DNA of 64,000 nucleotides, taken from positions 39,888-103,887 of the forward strand of contig CAKUHP010000001.1 of the NCBI GenBank assembly GCA_934658705.1, given 5' to 3'. The notes below the pieces were generated by a model that saw nothing but the letters and a program-made list of their open reading frames with translations, made no database searches and had not been told where the DNA came from. Both the position numbers and the translations under genes were made by a program. This document shows, in pieces, positions 41,704 through 51,384 of this stretch; position 1 is the first letter of the stretch; every line of letters starts with the position of its first letter. Source of the stretch: an uncultured Collinsella sp. (lineage in GTDB: Bacteria > Actinomycetota > Coriobacteriia > Coriobacteriales > Coriobacteriaceae).

Positions 41704-43854
41704 TTAGTACTGGCTCTCGTGCTTGCTGAAGAAGTCGAAGCGCGGGGGCAGCGGCTTCACGCGGTGCTCGCCGGGCTTCTCGCCCAGGCTCTCAACGAAC
41801 TCATCCGTGGACGCGAAGATGTTGTCCCAGCTAAAGAACGCGACCGGATCGACGTCGAAGTACTCGCAGATGAGCTCGCAGCCGGCCGGCACAATACCGT
41901 GCATCAGGACAGTCGCCACGCGCAGCTCGGTAAATGCGTCGACGAGGGCCTGCGTCATCGCGGCATTGGCCGGCTCGCCCTCGAGCTTGTTGGCGGCCTT
42001 GGAGGCGTCGCTCCAGCGCTTGTTGGCGGCGCGCAGGTAGTCGTCGCACACGGCGAGCGCGCGGTGCGTCTCGAACTTGTACATGGCCTGCTCAAAGGCA
42101 AGAGCAGCCTGCTGGGCGGCTTCGACCACGGCGTCGGAAGCGGCGCCGGCGGGGATGCAACCGTTGCGGTAGGGGCTCTCGTCGCCCTCCTTGACGGCGA
42201 CGCCGTAGAAGCAGCTGCGGGCCAGGCGGTTGAACACGCCGGTCAGCAGCGCACTCTCCTTAAGGGCCGGGTCGATAACGCGCTTGTCGTCGCAGGCGCG
42301 CACCTCGTTGCCGTCTTTGTCCTTGCCGGTCACGCGCGTGTCGTATGCCTTGGGGCTAAAGCTCACCGGCTTCTCGGACAGGCCGAGCGACAGCCAGTGC
42401 GCACGCATCTGCTCGCAGGTGTAGTGGTTGAGCAGGTCGTCTGCCGGCGGGGGAGGCGTCTGCGAGGACGAGCTGGCCTTTTTGCCCATATAGAGCAGGT
42501 GGTAGCAGGCACTGACGGTGCTCTGCGTAAGGTCCCAACCCAGGGCCTCCCACATGGCGGTCTGCGCGATGCAGTAGAAGTAGATGTTGTCCTGACCGAT
42601 GAACTGGTAGATCTGTGCGTCGTCCGAGCACCACCAGTCGCGCCAGTCGAGCGAGCTGTGCTGATAGGCGGGTGCGGGTACCTGCGTCGAATCGGCGGCG
42701 GGCTCACCCATGAGGGCGGCGTCCTGGGCGGCGACGCCCTCGGTCACACCGGCGGCCTTGGCATCGCGCGCGAGCACGGTGCGGGTGTAGCTGATGGGCG
42801 CCCACAGGCTCTCGGGCCAGCACCAGCAGGTGACGTCGGAGACGCCGTCGACCTCGGGCACCGGGACACCCCAGTCGATGTTGCCGGTGATGCGGAAGGG
42901 CACGAGCGCCTTGCCGCTGCGGAAGCGCACGCCGCCGTTGGCGAGCACCGCGTGGGCGTCGTCGCGCTCCTTCCAGCTGGGGAAGGTGACGGTAAAGCTG
43001 CTCTTGTTGCCCTCGGGCTCCAGCACGGTGTGCTCGGGGAGCTGGTCCTCGACGGCGTCGAAGGCCTCGCGGAACTTGTTCTGGATATAGAGCTGTGCCG
43101 GCAGCAGCCACTCCTCCATGGTCTTGGAGACCACGGAGCGAACCTGCGGGTTCTGGGCGAGCTTGGCGGTGTAGGTCTTCATAAAGTCGAGGTAGGCCGG
43201 CAGGTCGAAGTAGAGGTTGTCGACCGGGCGCAGCTCGGGCACCTCGCCGGTGAGCTGGCTCTTGGGCGCGATGAGCTCCTCGGGCTCAAACTGGTGGCCC
43301 AGGTCGCACTCGTCGGCATAGGCCTTCTCGGACTTGCAGCCCTGGATGGGGCAGCGGCCGATGACCTGGCGGCCGTTGAGGAACGTGCCGGCCTTGGCGT
43401 CGTAGAACTGCAGCGTGGAGCGCTTGGAGATGGTGCCCTGCTCGTGCAGGCGCTCGATAATCTCGGCGGTCACCTCGTTGTGAATCTGGACGGCCGGCTC
43501 AAGGCCCGAGCCGCCGTAGATGTCACAGCTGATGTTGTAGTTGTTGAGGGTCGCGGCCTGGCGGGAGTGATTGGACTCGACGTACTCGCTAATGGACTTG
43601 TCGTAGCCCTCGTTCTCCTTGAGCTTGCGGTAGCTCTCCATGATGGGCGAGCCGTAGCAGTCGGTGCCCGAGGTGAAGATTACGTTCTCGCGGCCCAGGC
43701 GGTCGCGCAGGAAGCGGGCGAAGAAGTCGGCGGGGACAAAGACGCCACCAACGTGGCCGAAGTGCAGGCCTTTGTTGCCGTAGGGCTCGCCGGCGGTAAC
43801 GATGGCGCGGCGCGGCCAGCTGGGACGGTCGTTCATGGAGTATTTGGATGCCAT
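41704..43854 (-). CDS. Class I tRNA-synthetase-family protein, MetRS-like with degenerate KMSKS
   Basis: A 716-residue protein resembling methionyl-tRNA synthetase. The N-terminal catalytic fold has the HIGH signature as HFGHVGG (after TAGEPYGNKGL) and SGTDCYGSPI. The CPIQGC zinc-knuckle-like insert and the WGVPVPEVDG strand follow. The KMSKS loop should fall at MGKKASSSSQTPPPPAD, where the second Lys and flanking residues differ and a Pro stretch intrudes. An anticodon-binding-like helical domain ends the protein; there is no tRBD. It may be the species' MetRS in divergent form or a paralogue with another role. ATG 43854 follows AAGGAG. Confidence 0.8.
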   Translation of the reverse strand: MASKYSMNDRPSWPRRAIVTAGEPYGNKGLHFGHVGGVFVPADFFARFLRDRLGRENVIFTSGTDCYGSPIMESYRKLKENEGYDKSISEYVESNHSRQAATLNNYNISCDIYGGSGLEPAVQIHNEVTAEIIERLHEQGTISKRSTLQFYDAKAGTFLNGRQVIGRCPIQGCKSEKAYADECDLGHQFEPEELIAPKSQLTGEVPELRPVDNLYFDLPAYLDFMKTYTAKLAQNPQVRSVVSKTMEEWLLPAQLYIQNKFREAFDAVEDQLPEHTVLEPEGNKSSFTVTFPSWKERDDAHAVLANGGVRFRSGKALVPFRITGNIDWGVPVPEVDGVSDVTCWCWPESLWAPISYTRTVLARDAKAAGVTEGVAAQDAALMGEPAADSTQVPAPAYQHSSLDWRDWWCSDDAQIYQFIGQDNIYFYCIAQTAMWEALGWDLTQSTVSACYHLLYMGKKASSSSQTPPPPADDLLNHYTCEQMRAHWLSLGLSEKPVSFSPKAYDTRVTGKDKDGNEVRACDDKRVIDPALKESALLTGVFNRLARSCFYGVAVKEGDESPYRNGCIPAGAASDAVVEAAQQAALAFEQAMYKFETHRALAVCDDYLRAANKRWSDASKAANKLEGEPANAAMTQALVDAFTELRVATVLMHGIVPAGCELICEYFDVDPVAFFSWDNIFASTDEFVESLGEKPGEHRVKPLPPRFDFFSKHESQY

Positions 43855-43986
43855 GGGACTCCTTCGCATATGGTGAGGGCGCGGCCGGGCGCGGGGCTCG
43901 GCGGCGCGGTGGTCAATTCGTGCATATCGTTCGACATTATCGCACATGCGGGCGGGTGCGTGGCAGGGGCGCTATCCTAAGATGCT

Positions 43987-44553
43987 ATGAATGAGATTTC
44001 CAACATACATGCGTTTGAGGACGAGGATTTTCTGCACGCTTGCTTCGTGTGGGGGATGGTCGTGGTCGGCGTGTTCGCTGCGTGCTTGGTGCCGGTGTTT
44101 ATGCTGATGGGCGGTCCCGCCGATCTAGATGCGGCTGAAGCGAGCGGCTGGACGGCGGTCGTGGGCTGGATGGTCGGCTTGGCTGTGGTTTCGGCGGCAT
44201 CGTTTGCCGTGCACGAGCTGGTACATGCGGTGTTCTTTAAGTTGTTTGCGCCTGCCGGTGCGCGCGTGACCTTTGGGGCTAACCGCGAGACGTGCATGAT
44301 CTATGCCTGCGCCGAGGGGATCGTGTATTCGCGCATGCGGTATATGGCGATTTGCCTGGCGCCGACGGTTGTTTTGACGGCGGCGTTTGCCCTGGGCTTT
44401 GCGTTTTCGGGCTATCCACTGCTGTGTTACCTGGCGGCAGGTCTGCACCTGTCGGGCTGTGTGGGCGATTGGTATTACGTGCGGACGATTTTGCGCGACC
44501 GTCGCATTGCCGCTTGCGAGGACACGTCCTTTGGCGTGCGCTTTTTTGGGTGA
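43987..44553 (+). CDS. DUF3267-type membrane zincin-like protein
   Basis: A 188-residue integral membrane protein with about four hydrophobic helices and a HELVHAVFF motif (HExxH, about residue 76), as in DUF3267 putative metallopeptidases. The gene starts at ATG 43987 and ends eleven bases before queH, so the two are probably co-transcribed. A second site for a third zinc ligand (for example Asp in SGCVGDWYYV) is plausible but not proven. Substrate unknown. No link with queuosine is established. Confidence 0.75.
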   Translation: MNEISNIHAFEDEDFLHACFVWGMVVVGVFAACLVPVFMLMGGPADLDAAEASGWTAVVGWMVGLAVVSAASFAVHELVHAVFFKLFAPAGARVTFGANRETCMIYACAEGIVYSRMRYMAICLAPTVVLTAAFALGFAFSGYPLLCYLAAGLHLSGCVGDWYYVRTILRDRRIAACEDTSFGVRFFG

Positions 44554-44563
44554 GGAGATGTCG

Positions 44564-45139
44564 ATGAAGCCGTTGCTGCTGCATGCTTGCTGTGCGCCGT
44601 GCTCGCTCGAGCCGGTTCGCTTGCTGCGCGAGGAGGGGTTTGAGCCCACGATCTGCTGGACCAATCCCAATATTCAGCCGCACGATGAATGGCAGCGTCG
44701 CCTGGACGAACTGCGCCGGTGGTGCGCTGACGGCGGCATCGAGCTTATCGAGGCGGGGGAGGACCGTGAGCGCTGGGAGGCTGGCGTGGCTCCGCTGGGC
44801 GCGGATCGCCCTCGTCGCTGCCGCGCTTGCTATGCTCTGCGCTTGGCTGAGGCGTGCCGCGTGGCCCAGGAGCGCGGGTTTGAATACGTGGGCACGACGC
44901 TCGCCGTCTCGCCGTATCAGCTGTTCGACACCTGCAACGACGTGCTTGAGCGTCTGGCGGAGGCGCGTGGACTTACGCCGGTGATTCGCGATTTTCGTCC
45001 GTATTATCCCGAGGCCACGCGCCGCTCGCGCGAGCTGGGAATGTATCGGCAGAACTATTGCGGTTGCCGTTTCTCGGCCGTTGAGGCGGCCATGGACCGC
45101 GCCCGTATCCGCGACGAGCGCAAGGCCGCCAAAAAGTAG
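44564..45139 (+). CDS. queH: Epoxyqueuosine reductase QueH
   Basis: A 191-residue QueH, the non-orthologous replacement for QueG. It reduces epoxyqueuosine to queuosine in tRNA using an iron-sulfur cluster. Cys pairs are clear: ACCAPCS near the start, CRACYALRL mid-protein and YCGCRFS near the end. WTNPNIQPHDEW and TTLAVSPYQ are family motifs. ATG 44564 has GAGGAG at six bases; ATG 44558 two codons earlier would leave no spacing. It is followed 64 bp later by queA, the preceding step. Confidence 0.95.
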   Translation: MKPLLLHACCAPCSLEPVRLLREEGFEPTICWTNPNIQPHDEWQRRLDELRRWCADGGIELIEAGEDRERWEAGVAPLGADRPRRCRACYALRLAEACRVAQERGFEYVGTTLAVSPYQLFDTCNDVLERLAEARGLTPVIRDFRPYYPEATRRSRELGMYRQNYCGCRFSAVEAAMDRARIRDERKAAKK

Positions 45140-45203
45140 TTCATTTGGGACGTCGGCCTGCTAGGATGTAGAGCGGACTTTAGCTATATAAGGAGAATCT
45201 GAC

Positions 45204-46420
<1,217 letters not shown>

Positions 46421-46421
<1 letters not shown>

Positions 46422-46620
46422 GTTACGGCGTTTTACAAACGCCGTAACCGGCCGACGCTGCGCTTTAGGTTCCGCCGTTCTAACGAACGGCGGACCAGCC
46501 GACGCTGCAAACCCGCCAGAGCGGCAATCTGCCTTTCAATCGTCGGGCATGACCAGAAGGTCTATGCCCTCCTCTTTCAAGGCACCTTGCTCGCTCTGGC
46601 GGGTTTTCGCTGTCGTTGCC
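46421..46620. repeat. Nested palindromic repeat, copy B (subtype 2)
   Basis: Two leading hairpins (46421-46433 with 46437-46449; 46471-46481 region with its complement to 46496) precede the main cruciform. The outer arms are a perfect 14 bp (46509-46522 with 46593-46606). The middle arms GCAATCTGCCTT/AAGGCACCTTGC pair except two bases. A terminal hairpin GGGCATGACC-AGAA-GGTCTATGCCC lies at 46545-46569. Copy C at 49733 has the same arms and a different but self-complementary terminal hairpin. It lies just after queA and could end it. Confidence 0.8.
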
Positions 46621-46644
46621 AAAACATTGGCGTCGCCTTGGCTC

Positions 46645-46681
46645 AACCTGCCAAAAAGGGACAGGTTTATTTTGGCAGGTT
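46645..46681. repeat. Palindromic element, CCTGCCAAAA family
   Basis: AACCTGCCAAAA and TTTTGGCAGGTT (46645-46656 with 46670-46681) are perfect 12-bp arms with a 13-nt loop. CCTGCCAAAAGGGGACAGG at 60289-60307 looks like a remnant of the same left half and loop. Confidence 0.65.
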
Positions 46682-46716
46682 TTATCTGGGCAAACGTTGT
46701 TGGTGCAAGGGAGACA

Positions 46717-46772
46717 TAGTCATTGGGGACGTTCTTGTTTGACTAGTCATTTAAGAACGTCCCCAATGACTA
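46717..46772. repeat. Palindromic element, TAGTCATTGGGGACGTTC family
   Basis: Perfect 20-bp arms (46717-46736 with 46753-46772) with a 16-nt loop. Half-copies (GACGTCCCCAATGACTAC at 49927-49944, ACGTTCCCAATGACTACC at 56295-56312) occur elsewhere in the window without their partner arm. No gene. Confidence 0.75.
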
Positions 46773-46780
46773 CCAAAAAG

Positions 46781-46843
46781 TTGCGGTGAGATAGTTCTTG
46801 GATTGGCCTTTTTGAGGGTTAAACAGGAACTATCTCACCGCAA
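46781..46843. repeat. Palindromic element, TTGCGGTGA family, copy 1
   Basis: Perfect 17-bp arms (46781-46797 with 46827-46843) with a 29-nt loop. The first 14 bases of the arm match the element at 52885. It ends 29 bp before the coiled-coil gene's stop codon and may act as its terminator. Confidence 0.7.
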
Positions 46844-46871
46844 CTGCGTTGGGGTGTATTTGATGTTTGGC

Positions 46872-48635
46872 TTACTTGCTCGTGAAGAGCCAGATTGCGA
46901 TGATCACCAGGACCACGGCGATGATGCAGACGATGGCTCCGGTGAATTTGATGCGTGAGTCGCGGGTTCGCTCGCGCACGTCATCCTCGGCGGCTTCGAG
47001 CTGGGTAACTTCGCGCTCGGTCTCGGCGTATTCGGCCTTGTCGCGCGCCAAGGACCCGGCGAGCGATTCGGTGATCTCGGGGTGGTCGTGTACCTCGGTC
47101 GCCTGCTCGATAATCGACTGCGCATGTGCTGCATCTGCCTGGGCATTCGCGATGGCCTGCTCTTGCTCGCGGCGTGCCTTGTCCTGCGCGGCGATCTTCT
47201 CTCGCAGTTCTCGTTGGCGCGTCGCGGCGGCAGTCTTCGCCGTCTGCAGCTCGTCGCGCGCGGCATCGGCCTCGGTCGTTACGGCCTGATGGGCGCGCTT
47301 GGCGTCGGCGATGGGAGCCTGCGCCTGCTCGACGGCTTGCTCGGCGGCGGCGAGCGAATGCTCGAGATCGGCGCTGATGCGTGGGACGTCTTCTTCGGCT
47401 TTGCGCAGGGCATCAGCCGTGTCGGAGATCTGCATCGAGAGCTCGCTGGTGCGCACGGTGTAGTTGGCTGGATTTGCCGAAGGATTGCGCTGGAGCTCGG
47501 CGTACTCGCGGCGCAGCGTCTCGAGCTGAGCGCGCGTGGCGTCGACGGTTTGCTGCGCAGCGGCAATGCCGGCGTCTCGTTCGGCTTGGACCTTGTCGCG
47601 GATTCGCTTGGAGTCCTCAAGGCGGCGAACGAGGCGGCTGCCTGTCTCGCGCGAACTCGCCTCGCGGGCCTCGACGGCATCGAGTGCGGCCTTCAGACGG
47701 AGCTCAGCCGCGTCGTCTTCTGCCTTCATCTGTTCGAGCTGGTCCTTGAGTTCCGTTGCCTTGGCGGCGTGGGCATCGCGGTCGATTTCTGCCGCTGCCG
47801 CGGTCTTTTGCGCTGTTTCGATTGCCTGACGCTGGTCGGCGACGATTTGGTCGTAGCGGCCTGCGATGTCCTGGCGCGTTTCGAGTTCTTCGGCCTGGTC
47901 GGCGATGCGCTGCTCGAGCTCGGCCAGATGGGCGCGGGCGTCGGCGAGCGCCTTCTTCGCGGCGTTCATCTCGCGCATGGCCGACGCGCCCTGGGCGATA
48001 AAAGAGCCCACGGCGTTGGCTGTGTTCGAGACAGCGGCCCCCAGGTCGCGGCTGGCAGCGGAGACGTGCGGCGCGGACGGGCGATTTGCCTCCGCCTCGC
48101 TCGCATTGGCAGCCTGCGGCGCGGCGATATTGCCAGTACCGCCCTCGATCACGGAAAAGCCTGCTGCATGTGGGTCGACTGCATCGGCGCCAATCGTGGG
48201 GTGCTCGAGCTGCAGGAACGAAGGCATGGTACTGCCCTGGTCGGCAACCGGGGTCTCGCCGGGCACAAAGGTCGAGGCGGCCTCGGCGGCTTCCTCTTCC
48301 TCGGCGTCGACATCGGCGTCGGCGACAGCGTCCTTCATAGCCTTGACGGCATCCATCATGGAGTCCATCACGGCGTCGAGCTCTTCTTCCGAAGACACCT
48401 CGATGGGGCCTGCTGCTTGCGGAGCGGCATCCTGTGCAGGGTCGTCGTCCTGAGCGGGCGCATCGTCGTTTTGCTCGTCGGCATCTTCGGCCGCAGGGAT
48501 TTCCGTCGCAGCGCCGTTATCCAGAGTGGCGTCGTCGACGTCGGTATCATTGCAGGTCGCAGCGTCAGTATCTGCGGCGACGTCTGCTGAATCATCAATA
48601 TGCTGTTGAGTCTGGGGGTCCAGCTCGTCTGTCAT
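46872..48635 (-). CDS. Tail-anchored coiled-coil protein
   Basis: A 587-residue protein. An acidic, disordered N-terminal third (Asp/Ala/Thr-rich, to about 200) is followed by some 330 residues of near-continuous heptad pattern (for example ALADARAHLAELEQRIADQA), which predict a long coiled coil. A single transmembrane helix closes the protein (IVCIIAVVLVIIAIWLF) with only three residues after it. This is the layout of a tail-anchored scaffold or tether facing the cytoplasm. No family recognised. ATG 48635 lies nine bases from GAGGAG; ATG 48641 is too close to it. Confidence 0.65.
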   Translation of the reverse strand: MTDELDPQTQQHIDDSADVAADTDAATCNDTDVDDATLDNGAATEIPAAEDADEQNDDAPAQDDDPAQDAAPQAAGPIEVSSEEELDAVMDSMMDAVKAMKDAVADADVDAEEEEAAEAASTFVPGETPVADQGSTMPSFLQLEHPTIGADAVDPHAAGFSVIEGGTGNIAAPQAANASEAEANRPSAPHVSAASRDLGAAVSNTANAVGSFIAQGASAMREMNAAKKALADARAHLAELEQRIADQAEELETRQDIAGRYDQIVADQRQAIETAQKTAAAAEIDRDAHAAKATELKDQLEQMKAEDDAAELRLKAALDAVEAREASSRETGSRLVRRLEDSKRIRDKVQAERDAGIAAAQQTVDATRAQLETLRREYAELQRNPSANPANYTVRTSELSMQISDTADALRKAEEDVPRISADLEHSLAAAEQAVEQAQAPIADAKRAHQAVTTEADAARDELQTAKTAAATRQRELREKIAAQDKARREQEQAIANAQADAAHAQSIIEQATEVHDHPEITESLAGSLARDKAEYAETEREVTQLEAAEDDVRERTRDSRIKFTGAIVCIIAVVLVIIAIWLFTSK

Positions 48636-48929
48636 AGGCATGTGCTCCTCATCGTTGTTTGTCACCCTATGATAAAGTCTCGCGTCGACATCCCGCGCGC
48701 TGCAGCAAAGTTTCAAAACGTGTTCGATGACTCGTTTGGCTGACAAAAATTCGGCCTTCTTATTCAGTTTGTGCTTGACATCCCCTTCGCCGAATGACGT
48801 TGTGCCGTTCGCCTGCTGCAGCCTTTATTTTTCACTTGAACCCGCTAAAGTTGCATTTCAGCTTTTGGCGCGTGAAGTTGGATGCGCGCAGTCGACGGGC
48901 GGGCCCGTCGCGATTTGAAAGGACTTCGT

Positions 48930-49730
48930 ATGGGACTTTTCACTGGTAAGACCGTAATCGTCACCGGCGGCGGCAAGGCCACGCTTAAGGACGGCTCCGC
49001 TGGCTCCATCGGCTACGGCATCGATATCGCTTTTGCCAAGGAGGGCGCAAACCTCGTCATTACCGGCCGCAACGTTGCCAAGCTCGAGGCTGCCAAGGAG
49101 TCCCTCGAGGCCGAGTACGGCGTCAAGGTTCTGCCTGTTCAGGCCGATGTCTCGGCTGGTCAGGACAACGAGGCCGTCGTCCAGAACGTCATCGACAAGG
49201 CCATTGAGGAGTTCGGCCGCATCGACGCCGTCGTCAACAATGCTCAGGCCAGCGCCTCGGGCGTGACCATCGCCGACCACACCATGGATCAGTTTAACCT
49301 GGCCATTTACTCTGGCCTGTATGCCACCTACCTGTACATGCAGAAGGCCTATCCGCACCTGAAGGAGACCAAGGGCTCCGTGGTCAACTTTGCTTCGGGC
49401 GCCGGCCTGTTTGGCAACTACGGCCAGTGCAGCTATGCCGCCGCCAAGGAGGGCATCCGCGGTCTGACTCGCGTTGCCGCCAACGAGTGGGGCAAGGACG
49501 GCATCAACGTCAACATCGTGTGCCCGCTTGCTTGGACCGCTGCGCTCGAGAACTTCCAGGATGCCTATCCCGAGGCGTTTAAGGCCAACGTTCACATGCC
49601 GCCGGCAGGCCACTACGGCGACGTCGAGAAGGAGATCGGCCGCGTTGTCGTTCAGCTCTGCGGTCCCGACTTTAAGTATATGAACGGCGAGACTGTCACC
49701 CTCGAGGGCGGCATGGGCCAGCGGCCGTAA
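48930..49730 (+). CDS. Short-chain dehydrogenase/reductase (SDR)
   Basis: A 266-residue classical SDR. The nucleotide loop is unusual: TGGG is separated from GSIGYGI by nine residues (KATLKDGSA), making the glycine pattern intermediate between classical SDR and enoyl-ACP-reductase-like forms. NNAQAS, FASGAGLFGNYGQCSYAAAK (catalytic Ser, Tyr, Lys in SYAAAK) and the C-terminal NGETVTLEGGMGQ are normal. The substrate is unknown; it does not match the 7beta-hydroxysteroid dehydrogenase sequence pattern known from Collinsella. ATG 48930 follows GAAAGGA. Very biased codon use suggests good expression. It ends at repeat copy C. Confidence 0.88.
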   Translation: MGLFTGKTVIVTGGGKATLKDGSAGSIGYGIDIAFAKEGANLVITGRNVAKLEAAKESLEAEYGVKVLPVQADVSAGQDNEAVVQNVIDKAIEEFGRIDAVVNNAQASASGVTIADHTMDQFNLAIYSGLYATYLYMQKAYPHLKETKGSVVNFASGAGLFGNYGQCSYAAAKEGIRGLTRVAANEWGKDGINVNIVCPLAWTAALENFQDAYPEAFKANVHMPPAGHYGDVEKEIGRVVVQLCGPDFKYMNGETVTLEGGMGQRP

Positions 49731-49732
49731 TG

Positions 49733-49880
49733 GTTACGCGGTTCTACGAACCGCGTAACGGCTCGACGCTGCAAACCCGCCAGAGCGGCAATCTGCCTTT
49801 CAACTTCGGCGGCATGATCAAAAGATCAATGCCGCCTCGTTTCAAGGCACCTTGCTCGCTCTGGCGGGTTTTCGCTGTCG
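49733..49880. repeat. Nested palindromic repeat, copy C (subtype 2)
   Basis: A leading 12-bp hairpin (49733-49744 with 49748-49759) is followed by the cruciform. The 14-bp outer arms (49773-49786 with 49858-49871) are identical to copy B. The terminal hairpin GGCGGCATGATC-AAAA-GATCAATGCCGCC lies at 49808-49836. The rest of the gap to tgt (49881-50031) holds the half-palindrome at 49927-49944 and nothing else I can support. Confidence 0.8.
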
Positions 49881-50031
49881 GTACCAAAACATCGGCGTTA
49901 CCTTGGCTGTTGCAAGTTGATGAAAGACGTCCCCAATGACTACCTTGCACCAGTTTCTGTCGAGTCGGTGCTCCTCGTTGGTTGCCCGTATAATGGTTTG
50001 CGTATGAACCGCAACCAAGGAGTTCCAGTTT

Positions 50032-51171
50032 ATGGACCAGAACCTTTTTAAATTCGACCTGATCGCCGAGGACCCGACGACGCATGCACGTGCCGGCGTG
50101 CTGCATACCCCGCACGGCGATATCGAGACGCCGATCTTTATGCCCGTGGGCACCAAGGCAAACGTCAAGGGCATCCCTACCGAGACCGTCAAGCAGCTCG
50201 GTGCCCAGATCGTGCTTGCCAACACCTATCACCTGTCCATGCGTCCCGGCGAGGACACCATCGCCGAGCTGGGCGGCCTGCATAAGTTTATGAACTGGCA
50301 CGGCCCCATCCTCACCGATTCAGGCGGCTTCCAGGTGTTCAGCCACAACGACGCCGTCAAGCTCACCGACGAGGGCGTGCGCTTTATCGTCAACGACTAC
50401 GACGGCCGCCACGTGTTCTGGACGCCCGAGGACAACATGGAAATCGCCATGAAGCTCGGTTCCGACATCTGCATGCAGCTCGACCAATGCCCCGGCTATC
50501 CCGCAACGCGCCAGTATGTCGAGCGCGCCGTGGAGCTGTCGAGTATGTGGGCAGAGCGTTGCTATAAGGCGCACACCCGCGATGACCAGGCACTCTTTGG
50601 TATCGTCCAGGGCGGTATGCACCTGGACCTGCGCCTGCGCTCGCTGCGCCACCTGGAGGAGTGCGGCGACTTCCCCGGCTACGGCATCGGCGGCTACTCG
50701 GTGGGCGAGGACCACGAGACCATGTTCGAGACACTGGCGCCGCTGGCTTCCGAGTACATGCCCAAGCACAAGCCGCGCTACCTGATGGGCGTCGGCAACC
50801 CGACTACGCTCGTGCGCGGCGTGGGCGTGGGCATCGACATGTTTGACTGCGTGCTGCCGACGCGTACCGGCCGTATGGGCACGGCGTTCTCCAGCGAGGG
50901 TCGCCTCAACTTCCGTAACGCGCGCTTTGCTCACGACGACGGCCCCATCGATCCCACCTGCACCTGCCCGGTGTGCACGGGCGGCTACAGCCGTGCGCTC
51001 ATCCGCCACATGGTCACGCAGAAGGAGATGCTCGGCGGCATCCTGCTGTCGATGCACAACATCTACTATCTGCTCAACCTTATGCAGCGTGCCCGCCAGG
51101 CCATTATCGAGGGCCGTTACGGCGCGTTTGTGAACGACTGGATGAACAGCCCGGCGGCGGTGGATTACTAA
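50032..51171 (+). CDS. tgt: tRNA-guanine transglycosylase (Tgt)
   Basis: A 379-residue zinc enzyme that swaps guanine-34 for preQ1 in GUN-anticodon tRNAs, the first tRNA-level step before QueA and QueH. TDSGGFQVFSHND (catalytic Asp), GGYSVGEDHETMFE, GIDMFDCVLPTRTG (nucleophilic Asp) and the zinc site CTCPVCTGGYSR with the later His are all present. Length is typical. ATG 50032 has a plausible AAGGAG 15 bases upstream. It is 3.6 kb from queA, separated by two unrelated genes and repeat elements. Confidence 0.97.
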   Translation: MDQNLFKFDLIAEDPTTHARAGVLHTPHGDIETPIFMPVGTKANVKGIPTETVKQLGAQIVLANTYHLSMRPGEDTIAELGGLHKFMNWHGPILTDSGGFQVFSHNDAVKLTDEGVRFIVNDYDGRHVFWTPEDNMEIAMKLGSDICMQLDQCPGYPATRQYVERAVELSSMWAERCYKAHTRDDQALFGIVQGGMHLDLRLRSLRHLEECGDFPGYGIGGYSVGEDHETMFETLAPLASEYMPKHKPRYLMGVGNPTTLVRGVGVGIDMFDCVLPTRTGRMGTAFSSEGRLNFRNARFAHDDGPIDPTCTCPVCTGGYSRALIRHMVTQKEMLGGILLSMHNIYYLLNLMQRARQAIIEGRYGAFVNDWMNSPAAVDY

Positions 51172-51182
51172 GAGCGGCACGG

Positions 51183-51282
51183 GTGCTTGCAAGGCGTGGG
51201 CAACGGCAAGGGGCGAGCACCGGCCAGTTGGCACATTCGCTGACACTGCTTGCGCGACCGCTGACCGATAGCTTGCAAGCAC
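51183..51282. repeat. Short-arm inverted repeat after tgt
   Basis: GTGCTTGCAAG (51183-51193) and its exact complement CTTGCAAGCAC (51272-51282) face each other across 78 bp. Each arm also holds the self-palindrome CTTGCAAG. Significance is uncertain. Confidence 0.4.
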
Positions 51283-51320
51283 TTGATGCATCGTGGGTAC
51301 CATACCGAATAGTTGATGTT

Positions 51321-51371
51321 CGGGCGGGTGTTTGGCGCATGGCGTCGACCCCGCCCGTTTTTCTTTTTCTC
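51321..51371 (+). terminator. Rho-independent terminator before the LOG-family gene
   Basis: An 8-bp stem CGGGCGGG/CCCGCCCG (51321-51328 with 51350-51357) is followed by a long T-rich tract (TTTTTCTTTTTC). It ends tgt and sits only 14 bases before the next ATG, inside the leader of that gene, so it could also attenuate it. Confidence 0.75.
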
Positions 51372-51384
51372 GATAGGAGTACCC

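Noticed and set aside
41695..43980. 761-codon open frame antisense to the MetRS-like gene
   Set aside because: The sense gene has recognisable motifs and a ribosome site; the antisense frame has neither.
48930..49730. Assignment of the SDR as the known Collinsella 7beta-hydroxysteroid dehydrogenase
   Set aside because: The glycine loop, active-site context and C-terminus differ from what I recall of that enzyme; only the superfamily is supported.
51183..51282. Inverted repeat after tgt as a member of the large palindromic families
   Set aside because: Arms are only 11 bp, contain a self-palindrome, and share no arm sequence with the other families; kept only as a low-confidence repeat.
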